Positions 8,263-11,866 of a DNA stretch of 11,866 bases are shown here, one piece after another. The stretch is taken from contig NAOQ01000132.1 in assembly GCA_002751075.1 (NCBI GenBank), positions 47,720 to 59,585 of the forward strand, in the 5' to 3' direction. Within the stretch, counting starts at the first letter, position 1; every line of letters begins with the position of its first letter. This DNA comes from Ichthyophonus hoferi. Lineage: Eukaryota; Opisthokonta; Ichthyosporea; Ichthyophonida; Ichthyophonidae. The notes below the pieces were generated by a model that was given only the letters and a program-made list of their open reading frames with translations, searched no databases and was not told where the DNA came from. A program made the position numbers and the translations under genes.

Positions 8263-9087
8263 ATGGCCTTATTTACCGACCTCTCTGACCTTCTAGAGTG
8301 TCCTGTATGCTACGAAACCCTCCGTCCTCCTATCTGGCAGTGTGCAGAGGGACATACTATATGTGATACATGTAAAGATAGACTGAAAGCCTGCCCATCA
8401 TGTCGTATCTTCTTTCATACATTATCACGAAACAGAGCATTGGAAGAAGTCATGCGCCGCACTCACATCCCCTGCAAATACACTGATTTAGGTTGTGATG
8501 TTAAACTATCACTGGATGAAATCATAAAACATGAAACTAAATGCTGCTACCACCCTGTCTCATGCCCTCATTACCACGGCTGGCGACACAAAATATGTCA
8601 ATGGACAGGCCCTAGTATCACTGTTGTCAAACATCTTATTAAAGCTCATGCTGTATCTGTAATTAGTCTCCCAAACACCCAAGTAACCGGTTCTATACAG
8701 CGAGTGACAAACTCACATGGTCACGTCGGAGCCGATTGGGGACCGTTTCTCTATCTATATAAGGATAGATATTTTTTATTGGAATTCTTTCATATTGCCA
8801 AAGATAAAGATTATCGTGGAGCGTTACGGTCTATCCAGGGAAACCATGAAGGATTGGCATATTATCAGATAGAGGTACGACGTCATTATCGCCGGTTGCT
8901 ATGGGAAGGGGTAGTTCGACCAATTGGAGATAACCCTATAGATATTATGGTTGGCAATGACTGTTTTACCATAAAGGAGAATCTCGCCATCTTCTTCTCA
9001 GAGAATGACTGTCTAGGCACTGAGGGGTTGGAGAAATTAGAGTGTGATATTAGATTGAGAATTAGTTTAAATCCATTTACTGACTAA
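8263..9087 (+). CDS. SIAH/sina-family RING E3 ubiquitin ligase, intronless
   Basis: 274 residues, a little shorter than the roughly 280 of animal SIAH proteins. Role (known for the family): brings ubiquitin-loaded E2 to bound substrates for proteasomal degradation, in cytoplasm or nucleus, as a dimer. Seen: a RING at residues 13-47 with C13, C16, C27, H31, C34, C37, C44 and C47 in the SIAH-specific C-x3-H-x2-C-x2-C spacing. A first SIAH zinc finger follows (C71, C78, H90, C94), then a second (C101, C112, H124, H129) whose cysteines are ten residues apart, about four more than in vertebrate SIAH1. Then a substrate-binding beta-sandwich (about 150-270) with DWGPF, YYQIEV, RRLLWEG and IAIFF-like LAIFFSEN blocks matching SIAH1 in order. 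The start is the first ATG in a good context (ATCATGG). All ligands are kept, so it looks functional but divergent, probably a lineage-expanded paralogue. Which animal SIAH it descends from is not clear. Confidence 0.93.
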   Translation: MALFTDLSDLLECPVCYETLRPPIWQCAEGHTICDTCKDRLKACPSCRIFFHTLSRNRALEEVMRRTHIPCKYTDLGCDVKLSLDEIIKHETKCCYHPVSCPHYHGWRHKICQWTGPSITVVKHLIKAHAVSVISLPNTQVTGSIQRVTNSHGHVGADWGPFLYLYKDRYFLLEFFHIAKDKDYRGALRSIQGNHEGLAYYQIEVRRHYRRLLWEGVVRPIGDNPIDIMVGNDCFTIKENLAIFFSENDCLGTEGLEKLECDIRLRISLNPFTD

Positions 9088-9869
9088 TGATATACTACAT
9101 TGTATTGTATTGTTATGTATCAGTCTATTATTTTTAATCCATTTAATTTTAATGGCCAATGGTATGGCATAATATAATGTATTATAATGAATATACTTCT
9201 TTATTAGTTTTAATGGGCTTACTGTCCAATGATATATCACCATTTAAATTACATTATATTATTACCACTCTTGTCTATCCTTTCATTGGTATGTTCCTTT
9301 TATATAATTAGATATGTACAGTCTTTACCTGTTTACCAGCCAATCATAAAGTAAGAGGGTGTGGGTGAGGAGAGGAATAAAAAGATGAAAGAATTTGTAA
9401 ACGAATGAAGGTTTGAATAATTTTAAAGCGGACCTGGTGTTGGCTGGTAAAATTATAGTCACTTGAATGTACAGGTTTGTACTTCATTATAGACACGCTT
9501 GTATACTACTATATGCAAATGTCATATTAAATATAAAATCATATAATATAAATTCTATTGGTTTGCAGTATTAAAAAGTTTTTATTATTTTTATCTCCAG
9601 TAGTTTAATTGGGAAATACATGTGCATAAAACGGAAACTAAAAAGTCATTAGGTGATAGAAAAGGTAGTTAATTTTAGTCTTTTATATACAGAATTACAC
9701 CAACCAAATGAATACATTATCGTAGATTAATACGATTAACTCTATATAATGCTGATAATAATACAGTTAATAAGATCTTTTTCAATTTATATATAACAAC
9801 TGGTTGGAATCAACGCGTTTTCTGCTCTGTTACAGTACACTCTTTCATTCATTTTTAGTATGTTTATTT
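9088..9869. other. 3' flank of the SIAH-like gene
   Basis: AT-rich, with short TGTATTG repeats just after the stop and no convincing open frame on either strand. It probably holds the 3' untranslated region in its first few hundred bases. Confidence 0.5.
9376..9381 (+). terminator. Candidate polyadenylation signal AATAAA
   Basis: First AATAAA after the SIAH-like stop codon, 289 bases downstream. Such hexamers are common in AT-rich DNA, so assignment rests on position only. Confidence 0.3.
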
Positions 9870-10690
9870 GTTACTATATAGCAAAGACGTCCCTTCCCAT
9901 TTAAGCTTGATAAGGACCCTATGTGAAGGATTAATGTTTCTTAATGGTTCAGAGCTTGGTCGATAATCCAATCAACTAATAGAATAACTTGGGTTAATTG
10001 CAGACAACCAATCACATACTATATAAATATTGATTAGTTATTGCTTATTCTGGTTGAATTCAATAAAACAGATGGGCTTAGAATTCACAAGTCAATTAGG
10101 ATTTTAACAACATGTGCACATTGGTTAGTTCATATTCATCAGAATAAATTTATTCAAAACTAATTTTTGAGAAAAAGTAGCATAAACACAAGGCTTCATA
10201 CAATAATGAAGACACTGTTCAATCATGAAAAATACATATTATGCTAGTTATAAAAGTCATATTCTGGAATCCAATATATGTTCTATGTCTTTCATAATAT
10301 GCTTATAGTTGCTAAAAAAAAACATTGAAGTAGGTAACCCAGACATTTTACTAGAAGACCAACTGGATGAATCTGGTGTGGCTATTTTCGATAATAACAA
10401 TGGCTTAACTGTATGCACACAACCACATGAGGTTACAGATACTATATTTATAACATATTGCCAGGTAAGAAACTAAAGGCTTCTACATCTTTAAATCAAC
10501 AACGTGAAATCAAGGAACAATTATTAAAAGCTTTATTTTGTAGACTAACTGACGATAATTTTCAAATAGAACACAGGAACATCAATACAAGCTTTATTTC
10601 CAAGGCAACTTGATATATCTTATTACAGAGTTTACCATATTGGATTATATAGTATGTTACAAAGCCGTTAACTCTGAATGAACTCGTAGT
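9870..10690 (+). pseudogene. Coding-like but unrecognised stretch, probably degraded
   Basis: Several plus-strand stretches have coding-like residue content amid otherwise AT-only DNA. About 9862-9963 contains VPSHLSLIRTLCEGLMFLNG. 10309-10473 contains ILLEDQLDESGVAIFDNNNG and VCTQPHEVTDTIF. 10431-10610, in another frame, contains SLNQQREIKEQLLKALFCR. 10559-10680, in the third frame, contains HQYKLYFQGNLIYLITEF. None has a start codon and full domain, and I recognise no family. A GTAAGA follows the second stretch (10465) and a CACAG precedes part of the fourth (10576), so a small spliced gene is possible, but a decayed gene copy or element remnant is likelier. Low confidence. Confidence 0.3.
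10009..10028 (+). promoter_or_regulatory. CCAAT plus TATA-like pair
   Basis: CCAATCAC followed closely by TATATAAAT. The pairing resembles a Pol II promoter, but the boxes are unusually close together and only very short open frames follow, so chance in AT-rich DNA is quite possible. Confidence 0.2.
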
Positions 10691-10960
10691 TTGATAAAAT
10701 AAAATAAATTGTAACTTTAAATAACAAATCACAATATAATATTCATAATATAATGCTACGACATAACAAAACATAATGTAACACAATATGTTAGAAAACA
10801 AATACAATTATTGGGACAAATAATTTATTTAATTGTTTATTTTAATATGATCCAAAGTCTAACACATTTAGACTGAGCCAAAATACAACTAAACTACTTA
10901 GATAAATTTACAAATCACATTTATGAGCGAAAAACCCATGCTTAGAATCAGTCTAGAGCC

Positions 10961-10980
10961 AGCTTATATATATATAAGCT
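10961..10980. repeat. Perfect 20-bp palindrome AGCTTATATA/TATATAAGCT
   Basis: Ten-base arms with no spacer, built around a TA run. It could be cruciform-forming or simply a TA microsatellite with matching ends. Confidence 0.7.
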
Positions 10981-11526
10981 ATTAAGGTTGTATTAGCTAA
11001 TGGTAGGGATCGTTATTTCCATTATATAGATTGTAAAAGATTTAACTAATTTCACCGCATACTAAAACAATTGCTATATAATATTTATATATTTATTTTC
11101 ATTGTTACAGTAACTACTAAAACATACCAGTTTATTAACATAGTGAATACATAATAGATTACTATGGAGAGTCAGTCTTATTGGAGCTGGAAGGTTCAAT
11201 CATTTCATTCATTGAAGAATTGGTTTTTAATAGAGATTATTGATTATTGATATTGTTTTTATCTAGTATATTATTTTTATATATCCTTTTAACTTTAGCA
11301 TTCTTTATATCTACATGTCTATATATTATATCATTTATATATTTATATTAAATATTTATGTGTACCTATGTACATTATATTGTGATTGTATGCATACATA
11401 TATGTACTATTAGGAAAAACATAGTAGAGCTTACTTTCATAGTTTAGATGTTATCCTGATAATATTGTGCTTTAGTAGAGAAATATTTTTAGAAAGCAGG
11501 TTTAATAGTTATATGAGTGTTAAAGA

Positions 11527-11549
11527 AACCAATTACTAAATAATTGGTT
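11527..11549. repeat. Perfect 9-bp inverted repeat with 5-base loop
   Basis: AACCAATTA and TAATTGGTT flank CTAAA. There is no following T-run or adjacent gene to give it a role. Confidence 0.5.
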
Positions 11550-11812
11550 CTGATCAAATCATGATTAGATCATTATATACACCTTTATTATTAACATAAA
11601 AAGAATTATTGATTTTGTTTACTGCCTAATTTAAAACATATAAAGAGTAAGTATTTAAATAATTTATATGATATATATATATAATTTTTTTGTATTAGAT
11701 TCTATCTACCTAAATCTAGAATATCGTTTTATATTATAATGTATTACCAAATTATGTAAAACATATTGGTACATATTAATACATTTTGGATATACCAATC
11801 ATTTACTATGAC

Positions 11813-11866
11813 GGGGGTGTAGCTCAGATGGTAGAGCGCTCGCTTAGCATGCGAGAGGCACAGGGA
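11813..11866 (+). tRNA. tRNA-Ala (AGC anticodon), 3' part cut by window edge
   Basis: 54 of about 72 bases are present. Acceptor strand GGGGGTG (with G3 of the alanine G3-U70 identity pair), D arm GCTC/GAGC (11822-11837), anticodon arm CTCGC/GCGAG (11839-11855) with loop TTAGCAT and anticodon AGC at 11846-11848, variable loop AGGCA, then CAGGG and A at position 54. A54 in place of T54 is a feature I recall from insect tRNA-Ala genes, so it looks genuine. The internal A box is TAGCTCAGATGG (11820-11831). The B box, T-arm and terminator are outside the window. Confidence 0.95.

Larger units (their letters stand above)
10691..11812. other. AT-rich intergenic region before the tRNA gene
   Basis: No gene seen apart from the two inverted repeats noted. 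The minus-strand open frame at 10562-10807 is low-complexity. A 28-codon plus-strand frame starting with ATG at about 11164 (MESQSYWSWK) is too short to support. Confidence 0.5.

Noticed and set aside
10562-10807. Minus-strand 81-residue open frame
   Set aside because: Low-complexity Y/I/L/F composition typical of AT-rich DNA. Its right part covers pentamer-like repeats.

Overview
The window is eukaryotic nuclear DNA, very AT-rich (my estimate by eye is about 70% or more), with GT-AG introns, microsatellites, a decayed DNA transposon and an animal-type tRNA-Ala. A SIAH/sina-type RING ubiquitin ligase and an A54-type tRNA-Ala point to an animal. The low GC, short introns and divergent SIAH copy would suit an early-branching lineage such as a sponge or cnidarian, but nothing in the sequence fixes the species.

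Left third (about 1-4200, minus strand): a seven-exon 5' part of one gene, which I assembled from splice sites and reading-frame phase. It encodes a secreted, probably N-glycosylated protein that looks like the substrate-binding protein of bacterial iron/cobalamin ABC importers (periplasmic-binding fold, TroA/BtuF-like class). The reading frame is continuous through all six complete introns and the gene runs off the left edge. This is the most interesting item in the window.

Middle (about 4200-8000): intergenic DNA with pentanucleotide (AATAC-like) and other simple repeats. It also holds a small imperfect palindrome near 6.2 kb with a weak tRNA-like look, and an 849-bp Tc1/mariner-IS630-type DNA transposon. 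The transposon has about 46-bp inverted repeats, a TA target duplication and a 3' remnant of its transposase.

Right third: a 28-bp minisatellite leads into an intact, intronless SIAH-like gene (8263-9087, plus strand). After it come intergenic DNA, a coding-like but unrecognised and apparently degraded stretch (about 9870-10690), more AT-rich DNA with a perfect 20-bp palindrome, and the first 54 bases of a tRNA-Ala(AGC) cut by the right edge.

I see no functional link between the secreted binding protein, the ubiquitin ligase and the tRNA. They appear to be independent neighbours.
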